This document shows positions 26,640-37,279 of a stretch of DNA of 64,000 bases, one piece after another. Source of the DNA: Cynocephalus volans (Eukaryota > Chordata > Mammalia > Dermoptera > Cynocephalidae); the NCBI RefSeq assembly GCF_027409185.1, contig NC_084469.1:102983835-103047834 (forward strand). The letters run 5' to 3'. The position numbers and the translations under genes are program-made. Below the pieces are notes generated by a model. It did no database searches. It was not told where the DNA came from and was given only the letters and a program-made list of their open reading frames with translations. Position 1 is the stretch's first letter; every line of letters starts with the position of its first letter.

Positions 26640-27060
26640 CAGTTTCCTTCCCAAGCAAACCGGGTGAAGTGAGATCTATTTGTACTACCAGCCCAGCGGC
26701 CCATCCTAAAACACAGGTCAGATCATGACCCTCCCCTGCTCAGAATCTTCCAACACCTCCCATGGTGCTAGGAGTAAAACCGAACTCCTCAGTGGCCTGC
26801 AAAGCTCTAAGCAGACAGCCCCTGCCCACTTCTTCCCTTCACTCACTCTTCCAGCTATCTGGCGGCCCTTCCCTTCCTAAACCACGTCAAGCTCATTCCT
26901 TCATTCACCTCACCAACATTTATTGAGTGCCTACTGTGTGCAGGGCACTGTTCTGGGCACTGGGAACACAGCAGTGAGCAAGACAAAAACCCTGGCTCCC
27001 TGGAGCAGATAACTGGGGAAATCAGGACCATAAATAAACTAAAATAAGCAAGATGCGCCG
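26640..27060. mobile_element. L2-like relics in KEAP1 intron 1
   Basis: ccaacacctcccatggtgctaggagtaaaaccgaactcctcagtggcctgcaaagc is L2-type. It is followed by tttattgagtgcctactgtgtgcagggcactgttctgggcactgggaacacagcagtgagcaag, another common ancient repeat motif. Confidence 0.55.
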
Positions 27061-27514
27061 AAGTCAGGGTAATGAAGAAAACTGCCACAGCGCTGTGACA
27101 GTGTGACTTCCTGGCAGTTACTTCAAACTGGGTAGTCAAGGCCTGACAAGGTGAGATTGCAGCAGGGACAAGGACGAGTGCATGAAAGGGTTGGGGGTTT
27201 CAGGCAGAGGGAACAGTGAGTGCAAAGGCTCAGGTGCAGAAGAGAATCAGGACAATCCGGGAGGAGTGTAGTGAGAGCGAATGACTACAGAAGGGGTTCA
27301 TGGAAACCCCTGGAGACTGCAGGGCCAGGGGATGAATTCTGTTTTTAAAGGGGGGTGGGGGGAGTGAGGATCTGCAAGAGGCTCCTCAGATTCTGCATCT
27401 CATCTTTTTGAGGCTCAGCCCGGAGTCACCCCCTCCCTCTTTCCTTTTCATCCCAGCACTCTCAGGAACTCAAAGATCTCCTTGGCCTGTTTGTTGAGGG
27501 ATGGACTCTCGCCC

Positions 27515-27530
27515 CCAGCAGAGGGCAGGG
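27515..27530 (+). promoter_or_regulatory. Candidate CTCF site in KEAP1 intron 1
   Basis: CCAGCAGAGGGCAGG fits the CTCF core CCASYAGRKGGCRSY at 14 of 15 positions, at the edge of the KEAP1 CpG island. Confidence 0.5.
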
Positions 27531-27539
27531 AGAGCCCTG

Positions 27540-28960
27540 GAGGTCAGCGTTGGGCCTACCCTCCTCTGTGCCTCCCAGGGCGGCACCGAGCAGGGGTCAG
27601 CAGGCGGTGGCTGGCTGGCTGCCACTCTGCTGTGCCTCCGGAGCGCCCTCCTCCACCGGGCCCAGCGCCGCTCGGCCCCCTCTCCCGTGCCGAGGCCTCG
27701 GGCTTGCCTCTGGGTCTTTGGCCAATCGGTCAACGGTTCCGCCTGGGCACCGGGCACTCCCCCCGTCCCCCCCACGAAGCGACAAGTGGGGGACTGCGCA
27801 TGCCCCGCCTGAGCCGCCACCAAGGCCTGGAGAAGGCAGGCACTGACCCCGCCGCAGCCTCTTCGCTGCCAACCCCAGAGCAGAGACCGAACCCCCCATG
27901 CCCCGAGGTTCCCGGGCCTGCGTCCGAGCGGCGCTCCCTGGGCCTCACTCCCGGCTTCCGTCATTCCCGGGCCACCCCGGGAGTCGCGCCGTCCAACAGT
28001 AAGATCGGACCCGGGCCGCGCCCTTCTGGCCCTCCGCGGGGCCGCGGGGAACTCGGCGGCGCCCCGGGCCACGGCGTCCCGTCCTCCGCTCCCCGGGCAC
28101 GACCGCAGGGGCGCTCGCGGCCCGCGGTGCCCGCGGCCCGGGCACAGGCCGCCTCACTCACCCCGCCATGGCCGCGCTCGGGCTCCGCCTCCGCCGCCCG
28201 AGCCTGGGCGCCTCCATCTCCGCGCGCTGGGGGGAGGCGCGGAGTGCGCGCAGGTCACCATGACTAAGCAGAGCCGGGCACCGACCGTGTCAGAATAAAA
28301 GTCCCCGTGTCCTCCGCCGGCGGCGACAGGACAGGACCGGGCCGCTCCCCACCCCATCCCCCGGCTCCGCTAGCTGTCGCTAAGCTGCGCAGCTCCAGCG
28401 CGGCGACCACAGCGCCAGCCACTGCGGCGGGGCGGAGAGCGCGTCCTCGGGCGCAGCCGCCCGCGTGTGCTCAGAGCCCCGGGTTCGAGACGTTGCGCGC
28501 CCTTGCCCGAGCCCGGGATCCGGTGAAAGTCCCTTCCCTGCAGCCGCCGCCTGCGCGCTCACCTCGGCCCCCGCGTCGCCTCCGTAGGTGACTTGCGGGG
28601 TGGGGATGCCCCCAGCAAGGCGACGGCTTCCAGCGGTGGTGCTACCCGCGTGCCGCGTTTCCGGGAATCGCGAGCGGCTCCTGCCTAATATTCGCTGTTG
28701 GAGACCTTAGGGCGCTTTCGCCGTCGGGGGTCCTCGGCTCCGGGGCGGTGTGGCCTGCGAGGTAGCGGCCGTCGGGTGGGGGGCGGCCTCGGGACGTCCG
28801 GGGAGGAGGCGGGGAGAGGGCGCGGCAGGGAAAGAGCCGCGATTCCCCGCCCTTCCCGCAGGTGCCGGGAGCCCGTCGGCGAGGAGCGGGGCGCCTCTGT
28901 CTGGCCCCCCTTCGCACTGTCCCTTCCATCTGCCCGGTTTCGTCGTAGGGCATCTCCGCG
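27540..28960. promoter_or_regulatory. KEAP1: KEAP1 promoter CpG island
   Basis: About 1.4 kb of CG-dense, GC-rich DNA covering the inferred first exon. Very GC-rich composition leaves long open frames in all six readings (up to 261 codons), which I regard as compositional. Transcription start not determined. Confidence 0.75.
28162..28380 (-). other. KEAP1: Probable non-coding exon 1 of KEAP1
   Basis: The only strong minus-strand donor I see in the island core is GCGGG|GTGAGTG at 28161-28160. The left boundary comes from that donor and the right boundary is a guess. Note an ATG at 28169-28167 in the last eight bases of the exon. Confidence 0.45.
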
Positions 28961-29356
28961 CTGACTACTTTCCAAGACCTGCTTTTCTCCCTTTATCTCC
29001 GCACATCGCAGGCCTCGCGGTCCGGCGGCCGCAGGATCCAGCTAGAATGATCTACATAGTTGGTTTTTCCTTGTCTTTATTTTTCAGTTATCTCCCATCA
29101 AGAGGCGCGCGGCCCTTTTCTGGGGGGGTTCAGAAACCCAGGTCTGCCTCTCGCCAGCTCTGTGCCCGTGGGCCGCTACTTAACCTCTCTGGGCTTGTTT
29201 CCTCTCTGTAAATGGTAACAGTGGTAGCACCTACCCGCTAGGTTATCATGAGGACTAAATGCGAAAGCTAGCGCCCAAGAGATGTGAACAATCGCTATTT
29301 TGCGTGGCTAGAGATACCAATTTGTCATCTGTACTGTTTATGTTGTAAAGTTAACT
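28961..29356. other. Spacer upstream of KEAP1 with MIR
   Basis: 29140-29300 has MIR-like text (gctctgtgcccgtgggccgctacttaacctctctgggc...gaggactaaatgcg). No gene. Confidence 0.5.
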
Positions 29357-29469
29357 ATTTTTTTTTTTAATTTTTTTTTTTTTTTAAAGATGACCGGTAA
29401 GGGGATCCGAACTCGTGGCCTTGGTGTTGTCAGCACCACACTCTCCAGAGTGAGACAAGGGCCGACCCT
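29357..29469 (-). mobile_element. tRNA-Ile SINE, inverted, recombinant
   Basis: Right-half 3' end (GATGACCGGTAAGGGGATCC) joined to left-half body (GAACTCGTGGCCTTGG...). Confidence 0.75.
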
Positions 29470-29859
29470 AAAGGTGACTTTAAATAAATGTATTTATTTT
29501 AAAGAGTCCATCGAAATGAAAAGAGAATAATAAAAGGAAACGCTAGGCTGAAGAAATATTGGTCTAAGAATGGGTTCCTGGAGCCTGGTGAATTTGGGGA
29601 AATCAGTGTCCCAGCTCAGGGTCTGGGACACCCGCACCCCTGGCTGGGCTGGTTTCCCCCATTCTTTTGCTTGTAGCTGCAGTTCCGAACATCTCCAGAG
29701 GGGGCGCCCTTGCACGATCGGCGAATACGCGGAATGGCTGAGGCTGTAACAAGCACCTTCCTGGCACGTTCGGGAAGACAACTTCTCTATCTCTCAAAAT
29801 GAAACTTCCAGGCCCTGTGAGCCTGCCGTGCCGCTGGTAGATATTTACCCGAGGTACAT

Positions 29860-30035
29860 TCGCACACGTACAAGAAGCTGTGTGTACACAGACATGCCTT
29901 GCAGTGCTGTATATCATGGCCAAATATTGGACTCAACCCACAAGTCCCTCCATAGGACCCTGACTTAATAAATAACTGGTGGCACATCCATCCTGTGAAA
30001 TACTATGCAGCCGGTTAAAAGAAGCAAGACATTTA
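29860..30035 (+). mobile_element. L1 fragment, left part of a split copy
   Basis: ccaaatattggactcaacccacaagtccctccatagg...ggtggcacatccatcctgtgaaatactatgcagcc. It continues at 30945-31170 after an intervening LTR and SINEs. Confidence 0.65.
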
Positions 30036-30059
30036 TTGTATGGATATTTACCTCCATTT

Positions 30060-30159
30060 TTTGTTTGTTTTTTGGTAGCTGGCTGGTACCAGGATCTGAA
30101 CCCTTGACCTTGGTGTTATAAGGCTGTGCTCTAACCAACTGAGCCAAGTGGCCAGCCCT
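30060..30159 (-). mobile_element. tRNA-Ile SINE, inverted monomer
   Basis: GGTAGCTGGCTGGTACCAGGATCTGAACCC... through AAGTGGCCAGCCC. Confidence 0.8.
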
Positions 30160-30534
30160 CAATTTCTTAAAATATGAAAAAAAAGAACAACTGCTATAGA
30201 CCGAACTGTGCCTCCCTTCCCCATTCATATGTTGAAGCCCTAACCTGCAATGTAATGTTCGGAGATGAGGCCTTTGGGAGGTAGTTAGGTTTAGATGAGA
30301 TCCTGAAGGTGGGGCCCTTATGATGCGATTAGTAACCTTATAAGAAGAGACACCAGAAAGCTTGCTCTCTGTCTCTCTCTCTGCCATGTGAAGACACAGT
30401 CAGAAGGCAGCCATCTGCAAGCCAGGAAGAGAGCCCTCACCAGAGCCTGATCATTCTGATCTTGGACTCCCTAGTCTCCAGAACTATGAGAATGAAATTT
30501 CTGTGGTTTAAGCCACCCAGTCTATGGTATTTGT

Positions 30535-30574
<40 letters not shown>

Positions 30575-30722
30575 TGACCGGTAAGGGGATCTTAACCCTT
30601 GACTTGGTGTTGTCAGCACCACACTCAGCCAGTGAGCGAACCGGCCATCCATATATGGGATCCGAACCTGGGGCCTTGGTGTTATCAGCACCGCACTCTA
30701 CCGAGTGAGCCACGGGCCGGCC
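30535..30722 (-). mobile_element. tRNA-Ile SINE dimer, inverted
   Basis: T run, right half, linker ATCCATATATGGGAT, then left half ending GAGCCACGGGCCGGCC. Confidence 0.85.
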
Positions 30723-30760
30723 ATGTTTTTTTTTTTTTTTTTTTTTTTACTCTCTATTTC

Positions 30761-30822
<62 letters not shown>

Positions 30823-30912
30823 CTTTTTTGTGGCTGGCCAGTACAGGGTTTGAACCCTGGACCTTGGTGTTATCAGCACCACACTCTAACCAACTGAGCT
30901 AATGACCAGCCA
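30723..30912 (-). mobile_element. tRNA-Ile SINE, inverted, with (TC)n/T tail
   Basis: Tail consists of a T run, (TC)n at 30750-30791 and a second T run. The body GTGGCTGGCCAGTACAGGGTTTGAACCC follows. Confidence 0.8.
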
Positions 30913-30944
30913 TCTGTGGTATGTTATGGCAGCTGGAGCAGATT

Positions 30945-31170
30945 AAGACAGCAAGACGGTAAAAAAAGAATGTGCGAACGAGCCACAGTTTCCAAGATAC
31001 ACTATTAAGTGAACAAAGCAAGATGCAGAACAGTGCTGAATTTGTGTAAAAAGATAGGAGGGGTATTTACATTTTGGTTCATTAATCTACAGAATACCTC
31101 TGGAAGTTCCCCAGGAATCCAGAGAGCAATCGCGATAGGGAAGGAGAACTGGATACTTTCTGAATTTCAT
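30945..31170 (+). mobile_element. L1 fragment, right part of split copy
   Basis: gccacagtttccaagatacactattaagtgaacaaagcaagatgcagaacagtgctgaatttgtgtaaaaa, collinear with 29860-30035. GCAAGAC at both junctions looks like the LTR target duplication. Confidence 0.65.
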
Positions 31171-31920
31171 AAAATAAATCTATAAATCCCCTACCATCGC
31201 AACATCGAACAACAGAACCATGGGGTGATGTGTCCAAGGTAGCCTGAGTTCCTCTGGAAGGGCTAGGGATGCCGAGCAGAGCAGGGAATTATGTCCAGTC
31301 CTGGGAGCAACCTGGGAGAGTGACCCCAGGCTTGAGTGTGTTTTTATTCTGGGAAATAGGATGGTTTCCCGTGCGTGTGGCCAGCAGAGACTTGGGTCCC
31401 CAGGTTCGGTCAGGGGTCCCCCAGACTAGGTCAGTGGCCACTGTTAACACCATTGTTTGCGGCTACCTGCAGTTCCAAAGTCCCCCGGAAGGTGGCGAGC
31501 CAAAGTCTGAATCCAACGCCAGACGCCCCCCGCCCCGCCTCCGGACCATCCCTGCCGTACAGGGGTCAGGAATGCGCCTGGGGACATGCCTAGAGCCGTG
31601 TCCAGAGCGCCTGGGGCCTTTTATGGGCACAAGCGGGGCCCTGTTATCGCCCCAAGCCAAGAATGCAGACCCCCGGGGGGGGGGAGTGGCCAGACCCTCT
31701 GGAGGGGCCAGATACCAGGCTTGGCCTACTTCAGCCTGGGGGCCTGACAGCCTGGGCTAGTAACCTGGCTTGGACACTGGAGCAAGGTACACACTGGAGT
31801 TCCCTCATTTGTCAAGTGAGGGTGAGAAAACCTACCTTGCAAGGTTGCAGTAAGGGTGATAAAAAGGTGTGTCCTGGGCCTAGGACTGGAGGGTTCTAGC
31901 CAGGCATAAAAAGTGTAATT
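31171..31920. other. KEAP1-S1PR5 spacer, unassigned
   Basis: GC-moderate unique sequence with a G run at 31675-31685. MIR-like text near 31770-31880 (ctcatttgtcaagtgagggtgagaaaacctacc). No gene. Confidence 0.45.
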
Positions 31921-31931
31921 GTTCTTATTGT

Positions 31932-31948
31932 TTTATTATATTTTTATT
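31932..31948 (-). terminator. S1PR5: Candidate S1PR5 poly(A) signals
   Basis: Two minus-strand AATAAA hexamers (plus-strand TTTATT at 31932-31937 and 31943-31948), about 900 nt beyond the S1PR5 stop. They are the nearest canonical signals I find. Confidence 0.45.
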
Positions 31949-32099
31949 GTTTTTGAAGGATCTGACCGCACTCAAAGTAATGTTGATGTGAGAATTAGGC
32001 TGAGTCTCCCAGAGTCAAGTTTTGGCGTGTCCTGCCTTGGTGGTGTCCTTGACAATTTTCTTTCCCCTACTCTCACACCTAATTCCTCAGTAATTCTGT

Positions 32100-32740
32100 C
32101 TGCTGCCCTAAAAATCCATCCAGAATCCACCTGGTCTGAGCATAGTCAGAGTTCCCATCATCCCTGCTCTGGGCCAATGCAGTCCCCTTCATCCTATTCC
32201 AGCTTGCAAACGTGCCTTTCAGAGGCCACAGGGTGCTTGTGGACACCTGAATCAGGACACACCCCTCTGCTTAGAACCCTCCATGGCTTCCACCTCACTC
32301 AGCAAAAGTCAAATCCTCTCTGTGGCCCACAAGGCCCTGCCCAATCTGCCCGTCATCTCTGTGTCCGTGTCCCCTCCCATTTTCCCCCTCCATCGCTGCT
32401 CCAGCCACACCGGAATCCTCGCTTTTCCTAGAACACCTGGGCACATTCCAGCCTCAGGGCCTTTGCACTTACTGTCCCCGCATCCTGAAATGCTCTTCCT
32501 TCAAGTGTTTCCAGGACGATGACATATCAGTTCACATCATGTGTCACCACCTCTACAGAGAGGCCTCCCGACCAACATCGCTTCACTGTATTGTCACTGA
32601 AAATGATCTCCATTATCTCGTCACTCAGTTATTGTCTGTGTCGCTCACCACAGCGTCAATTCCACGAGGGCAAGGATTTTGTGCGTTTGTTCGCTGTTTT
32701 GGGGTTTAGTGTCAGTAAATACATTTGCCCTGCGTCTTTT
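32100..32740 (+). mobile_element. L2 LINE 3' region
   Basis: ggcccacaaggccctgcccaatctgccc, agcctcagggcctttgcacttactgtccc and ccacgagggcaaggattttgtgcgtttgttcgctg are a nearly continuous L2 3' end. It would lie in the S1PR5 3' UTR in antisense orientation. Confidence 0.75.
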
Positions 32741-32841
32741 CCGCCTCCAACATCTTCGTCTGCGTTTCCCACAAAATCCATTATTTAGAAAGAAAAATTT
32801 GCAGAACAGCTCTTGGGGACGACAATGGTGGGCAGAGGGCG

Positions 32842-34011
32842 TCAGTCTGTGGCCGGGGGCGCGCCGGGACTGCCCGCGGAGCCGCTGGTATCCAGCCCGT
32901 CCCGCTGGGGCGACGAGCGCTCCGAGCGGCTGGTGCTGCCGTCCAGGCCCAGGGGCAAGCACCTGCACGGGCCTCTGGAAACCTCAGCCGCGCTCCCGGA
33001 CCTTGGGGAGCCCCCTGGTCCTCGGCCGCAGGAGCGGCGGCCGCAGCAGACGAGTCGCAGGAGCGCATGGCTCAGATCGCTATTGGTGAACGTGTAGATG
33101 ATGGGGTTCAGAAGCGAGTTGGCCATGGCCAGTCCCAGGAAGGGGTCGGCCTGCAAGAGCACAGGACAGGCGCGAACGGGGCATGCCACGTCGAGCAACA
33201 GCAGCAGGAAGAGAGGGCCCCAACAGGCCACGAAGGCCAGGAGCACCACGCTGAGCGTGCGCACCAGCGCCTGCGAGCGCGGCGTGCGGCGCGCGCGGGT
33301 CGAGGTGCCTCCGCCAGCCCCGGGCCGCGCCCGCAGGCGCCGCGCGTTGGCTCGCACCTGGCAGTAGATGTGTGCGTAGAGCACGCAGATGGTGGCCAGG
33401 ATGCCCACGAATGCCAGCACGCAGAAGAGCACGTAGGCCTTGGCGTAGAGCGGCAGGACAGTGGAGCAGGCGTCCAGGCGACCCAGACAATTCCAGCCCA
33501 TCGCGGGCAGTAGCCCGAGCAGCAGCGACACGCCCCAGGCGGCGGCCGCCAGCGCCAGCGTGCGCCGCCGACTGGCGGCGGGCGCGGGTCCCCGGCGCGC
33601 CATGGTGAGGCTGCGCTCGAGCGCGATGGCCAGGAGGCTCAGGACGGACGCGGCGAGCGTTACGAAGACGCCGCCTTCACGCGCGAACCAGAGCGCGGGC
33701 GACAGTCGCAGGGTGAGTGGCCCCGACAGCAGGATGTTGGCGGCGTAGGCGGCGCCGGCCAGCAGATCCGACAGCGTGAGGCTGCCCAGGAGCAGGAACA
33801 TGGGCGCGTGGAAACGCGGGTGGCGCCCGATCACGAACAGCACGGCCAAGTTCTCGAGCACGATGAGCGCGCACACCGCCAGGCACACGACGGCGTCGGC
33901 GCGCAGTCCCGCGCCGGGCTGGTAGCGCGCGCCACGGAGCTTGCCGGTGTAGTTGTAATGCAGGACGATGACCTCGCTCACTGGCGCCGGCCGCAGCAGC
34001 CCCGGCTCCAT
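32842..34011 (-). CDS. S1PR5: S1PR5, sphingosine-1-phosphate receptor 5
   Basis: A class A GPCR for sphingosine-1-phosphate, coupling to Gi and G12/13, mainly in oligodendrocytes and NK cells. The 389-codon uninterrupted frame starts [20 protein letters not shown] with an N-glycosylation site NYTG near residue 20. Seven hydrophobic segments follow. The TM3 end carries [11 protein letters not shown] (ERS in place of DRY), TM6 has FVACWGPLF, and TM7 has [10 protein letters not shown] palmitoylatable CC lies in the C-tail (RLVCCGRR). An acceptor (CTCTCCGCAG) ends 16 nt before the ATG, fitting the family's non-coding first exon. The C-terminus (SPGAPPATD) is nine residues shorter than the human protein as I recall it (398 aa). 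Confidence 0.96.
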   Translation of the reverse strand: MEPGLLRPAPVSEVIVLHYNYTGKLRGARYQPGAGLRADAVVCLAVCALIVLENLAVLFVIGRHPRFHAPMFLLLGSLTLSDLLAGAAYAANILLSGPLTLRLSPALWFAREGGVFVTLAASVLSLLAIALERSLTMARRGPAPAASRRRTLALAAAAWGVSLLLGLLPAMGWNCLGRLDACSTVLPLYAKAYVLFCVLAFVGILATICVLYAHIYCQVRANARRLRARPGAGGGTSTRARRTPRSQALVRTLSVVLLAFVACWGPLFLLLLLDVACPVRACPVLLQADPFLGLAMANSLLNPIIYTFTNSDLSHALLRLVCCGRRSCGRGPGGSPRSGSAAEVSRGPCRCLPLGLDGSTSRSERSSPQRDGLDTSGSAGSPGAPPATD

Positions 34012-34027
34012 GGGCCGCGCCCCAAGG
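34012..34027 (-). other. S1PR5: S1PR5 exon 2 5' UTR and acceptor
   Basis: Minus strand reads CTCTCCGCAG|CCTTGGGGCGCGGCCCATGG, giving a 16-nt leader in the coding exon. Confidence 0.7.
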
Positions 34028-35464
34028 CTGCGGAGAGGCCGGGTGCTGTGTCAGGAGGACCGCCCACCTCCCATGCACACCATCCCGCGGCCTGCGGGGG
34101 CGGGCACCGATTATGCCTGGCAGCTCTGGGAAAGGGGCCCTGACCCCTGCCTACCACCCCATATGCACATGAGCTCCAAGGGGAGTTCAGGATGGAAGGG
34201 GGAGTGTCCATGGCAACAGACACCACACACAATATCAGGAGGGGACAGAGTGACACACAGTCTCACAAAAAAGGGACACTAGTAACGCACACAAGCAGGG
34301 ATGTCTGGCATATTCAGTCATAAACAGAAAGAAACGCAAACAAACATGACCAAACACAGAAAGGGCCACACAAAACAGTGACACCGTGGCACATACACAC
34401 ATACCCACAGGGCAAAAATAAACAGTCATATATCATCAGGGAGACCCAAAAATACATTCATACATGGACAGAGCAACACAAGAGCAAAAATTCAGTCACA
34501 CGCAGATGGGGTCACACACCAGTGGCACAGGCCACAGTTTCACAACCTCCTCTCACACCCAGCCTGGGGCTCAGAGGCCCACACTCCACACACCTCACCT
34601 CGCTGCACACAAGACTTTTTCCTGCCCAAACGCCACCATCCACTCAAAACCCCGTGGGAAAGCTGATCCTATCCAACCATTTTACAGAGGAAGAGCTCTA
34701 GGGGAGCAGACAGGACCCACGCTGCACAGACAGGCTCTTGCAGAGGGGCACACGTTTCATTAAAGTATAATGACATGTCCTGCCTGCGACTGGGCCTTTT
34801 ACTCCCCTTTAGTCACTACCCTCCCTTTAGTCCCAATGTACAGATGAGGAAACTGAGGCTCAAAGAAATACTTTGCCGAGAAGCAAGCACAAAGGTTTTC
34901 ACTCTCTCACACAAAAACATAGCCACGCAGAGACGGTTACAAAGTCAGGCAAGTCCCACTTAACAGATGAGAAAACCAAGGCCTCGGGAGGGGAATGGGC
35001 TTTTTGGCACAGGACAGGGACAAATGTATGCCAGACAGCTTCAGTCACACACGGAGAACCACGCGCTAATACAGACTGACAAGGAGTCACTGGCACAGCC
35101 ACGCTGGGGATGGGGTGGGGGGTGTCCCAGTTACACGGAGACGTGAGTTACACATGCTCTGATGGGGACACCTCTTAGAGGCGCATGGCCTCTTCACCAC
35201 TCTCCTCGTCCGGTGTGCCTGGCAGGAGGACTGAAGCATGGAAACTGGCAGTGGCGCGGCCAGGAGGGAGCGAGACCCGGGAATTCCAGGCGCCCCCACC
35301 CATACCCCGGGCTCGGCACCCAGCCGGGGAGTCGCCGGCTTTCTCCTCCCTAGAGGCCTCCGGGAAAGGATCGGGAATCCCCAGCAAGGGGCGGTGCGCC
35401 TTTCCAGACCGGGAGAGTGGCCAGGCCGAGCCCCGCACCGCCAAGGACCCGTGCTGTACACTCA
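34028..35464 (-). other. S1PR5: S1PR5 intron 1 with ACACA-rich skewed tract
   Basis: 34230-35100 on the plus strand is strikingly rich in CACA/ACACAG/TCACAC words and poor in T (so U/G-rich in the sense transcript), without being a clean microsatellite. MIR-like text at 34830-34870 (atgtacagatgaggaaactgaggctcaaag). Confidence 0.55.
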
Positions 35465-35780
35465 CCCCTGCGCCCTGGTCGTGCGCCCCCCGCAGTCGCG
35501 CTGGCTGGAGCAGAGTGAGCGGACGCGGCTCTGGGGGCGGGCCTGGAGCTGGCTGGCGAGGGGGCGGGCTGACGACGCGGAGGGCCGGCGGTCGCCAGCA
35601 GTAGCCCCCTCCCCTTGAGGCTCGGGCACTCAGCCCGTGGCTGCCAGCCTGTGCCACCCGCTGCGGCACCGGAGCATGCCCCGGCGGCGACTGGCACCGG
35701 CGAGTCCTCAACTCCCCCCTGCAGGCCTGGGCTGCCCTCCCAGGGACTCTCCGTCGCGGTGGGAGGATCCGGAGGCGCGG
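35240..35780. promoter_or_regulatory. S1PR5: CpG island at S1PR5 promoter
   Basis: GC- and CpG-rich block around the inferred exon 1. Overlapping long frames on both strands are compositional. Confidence 0.6.
35466..35600 (-). other. S1PR5: Probable S1PR5 non-coding exon 1
   Basis: A consensus minus-strand donor (CGCAGGG|GTGAGTG, GT at 35465-35464) sits in CpG-rich DNA 1.4 kb upstream of the coding exon. The right boundary is arbitrary; no TATA box seen. Confidence 0.45.
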
Positions 35781-37270
35781 GAAGGGGAGGGTTCTTCAGC
35801 AGGGAGGCCACAGCCTGAGCCGCTTCCCCCCCAACAGAGGGGTCTCGTCTGTGCTTGGGTGTCTAGGCCCCTCCCCATTTCCCGCCCACCTCCCAACTGA
35901 GCTTCCTGGGCTGCATCCCAAGGACGCCCCGTCGACGGAGGGACCCGGGCACCGAGGGTTTGGCCTGAATCCTGTCCCCCCAGCTTCTAGGTCCCGGCTG
36001 CTCCCCGGCACAGGCCCCTCCCCATTTTCCACTCCCATCCCAGGCTCGGGGCTAGTGAGGGAGGGGCAGGCGCAGGCAGAATTCGGGTGGGAACCTCCCT
36101 GTCCCCAGATAAGGAGGATCTGGCAAGTCCTGCCCCCTGGCTCCCCGCATTCCCCCCACCCGGTCTCTCCCACCCTTATCGCTCCCGTCAGTGTGATTTA
36201 CTCATTTGTCGTGTGTCTGGGCTGTGTCCCAACCAGACTGTCAGCTCCACTGGGGGGCAGGGGCTTGAGTCTGTCATGGGCACTACCGGGACACAGATGG
36301 TGCCCAATAAGTGTCTGCTGAGTGAATGAATGAATGAATGAATGAATGTCTCCATCCCTTCCTCTGTGCGTGTCTCTCTCGTCCGGGTTCTCAGTCTCTG
36401 TTTGTTTCTCTCTGTCTCTGTATGTGTCTCTCAGTCATTGTCGCTCTCCCACGCCTCTCCCAGGCCCGCTCCTCCAAAGGGCCAGTCCCAGCTGGCCCCG
36501 TACCTCCCACTAGTTCCCAGGAGCTTCCTGGCCGGGTCCAGCTCCCCCACCCACGGAGCAGCCGCCACAGCCGGGAAGAGGGGCTGGGTCTGGCTGCGGT
36601 GACCTTCACCAGAACCCTGCCCTTTGCCCCGACCGCTCCAGGCCTTACTGGCCGCGGGGGAGGGCGCCCCAGGAGCAATGATCCAGAGGCCAGGGATGGG
36701 GGTAAGTCCGGGGTGCCCCTGTGGGAGAAACCGCGAGGGACACCCAGGCAGGGTCGCCCCTGCATGAAGCCCCCTGGATCCTAGGTGCTTCGGCCCCCTC
36801 TGTACCCTGGGTGGGCAGAACCGCTCCTGTCTGCTCCGACCAATCAAAGACAAGCGCGGGGACAGCACAGCCAATGGGACCCGCGGCGGGGGACAGCGTT
36901 AACCCATCGGTGCCCGGCGGCTCACAGCCCTGCGGACCAAGCCTCCGATCGGATCGTGCCCGCTGGGATGAGCCTTGAAGACCCCCCAACGCAGCGGGGC
37001 CACACCTGGCACCCAGCAGGCGCTCGATAAATGATCTCCTTCTGCAAAGGGGAAGCCGCACCCAGGGTGGGGAGGTGACCTCTTCACACCTCCCAGTCGG
37101 CAATCGCACCTCCCGCGAGCTCTGCGGACTGGAACGGGGCTCTTCCGCTCGCGGGTCCCGGGCCTAGCACCTCCCACTCCTGCTGTCTCCCTGCTCCTCT
37201 TTCCCACGGATCGGGACCCTGGGGACTTGGGCTCTGGCGTCTCAGGCAGATGTCTCCCTGGATGCCTCTG
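35781..37270. other. GC-rich spacer upstream of S1PR5
   Basis: Unique GC-rich DNA with a second CpG-denser patch at 36830-37160 that includes CCAAT boxes (gaCCAATcaaag; agCCAATggg near 36840-36875). MIR/L2-type text at 36200-36330 ends in an (AATG)n run. No coding gene supported. Confidence 0.5.
36323..36348. repeat. (GAAT)n microsatellite
   Basis: Six GAAT units at the end of an L2-like stretch. Confidence 0.9.
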
Positions 37271-37279
37271 TGCTTCTAT

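Larger units (their letters stand above)
30195..30945 (+). mobile_element. MaLR-like LTR split by SINEs
   Basis: gctatagaccgaactgtgcctcccttccccattcatatgttgaagccctaacc...gccatgtgaagacacag...agccacccagtctatggtattt. The end (ggtatgttatggcagctggagcagattaagaca) resumes at 30913 after two SINE insertions. Confidence 0.7.

Noticed and set aside
27470-28267. Overlapping frames of 200-261 codons on both strands near KEAP1 exon 1
   Set aside because: GC- and CpG-rich composition lowers stop frequency in all frames; products are Pro/Arg/Gly/Ala-rich with no domain and overlap the promoter island.
32725-33608. Plus-strand frame of 262 codons opposite S1PR5
   Set aside because: Mirror frame of the GC-rich S1PR5 coding exon; no independent start context or domain.
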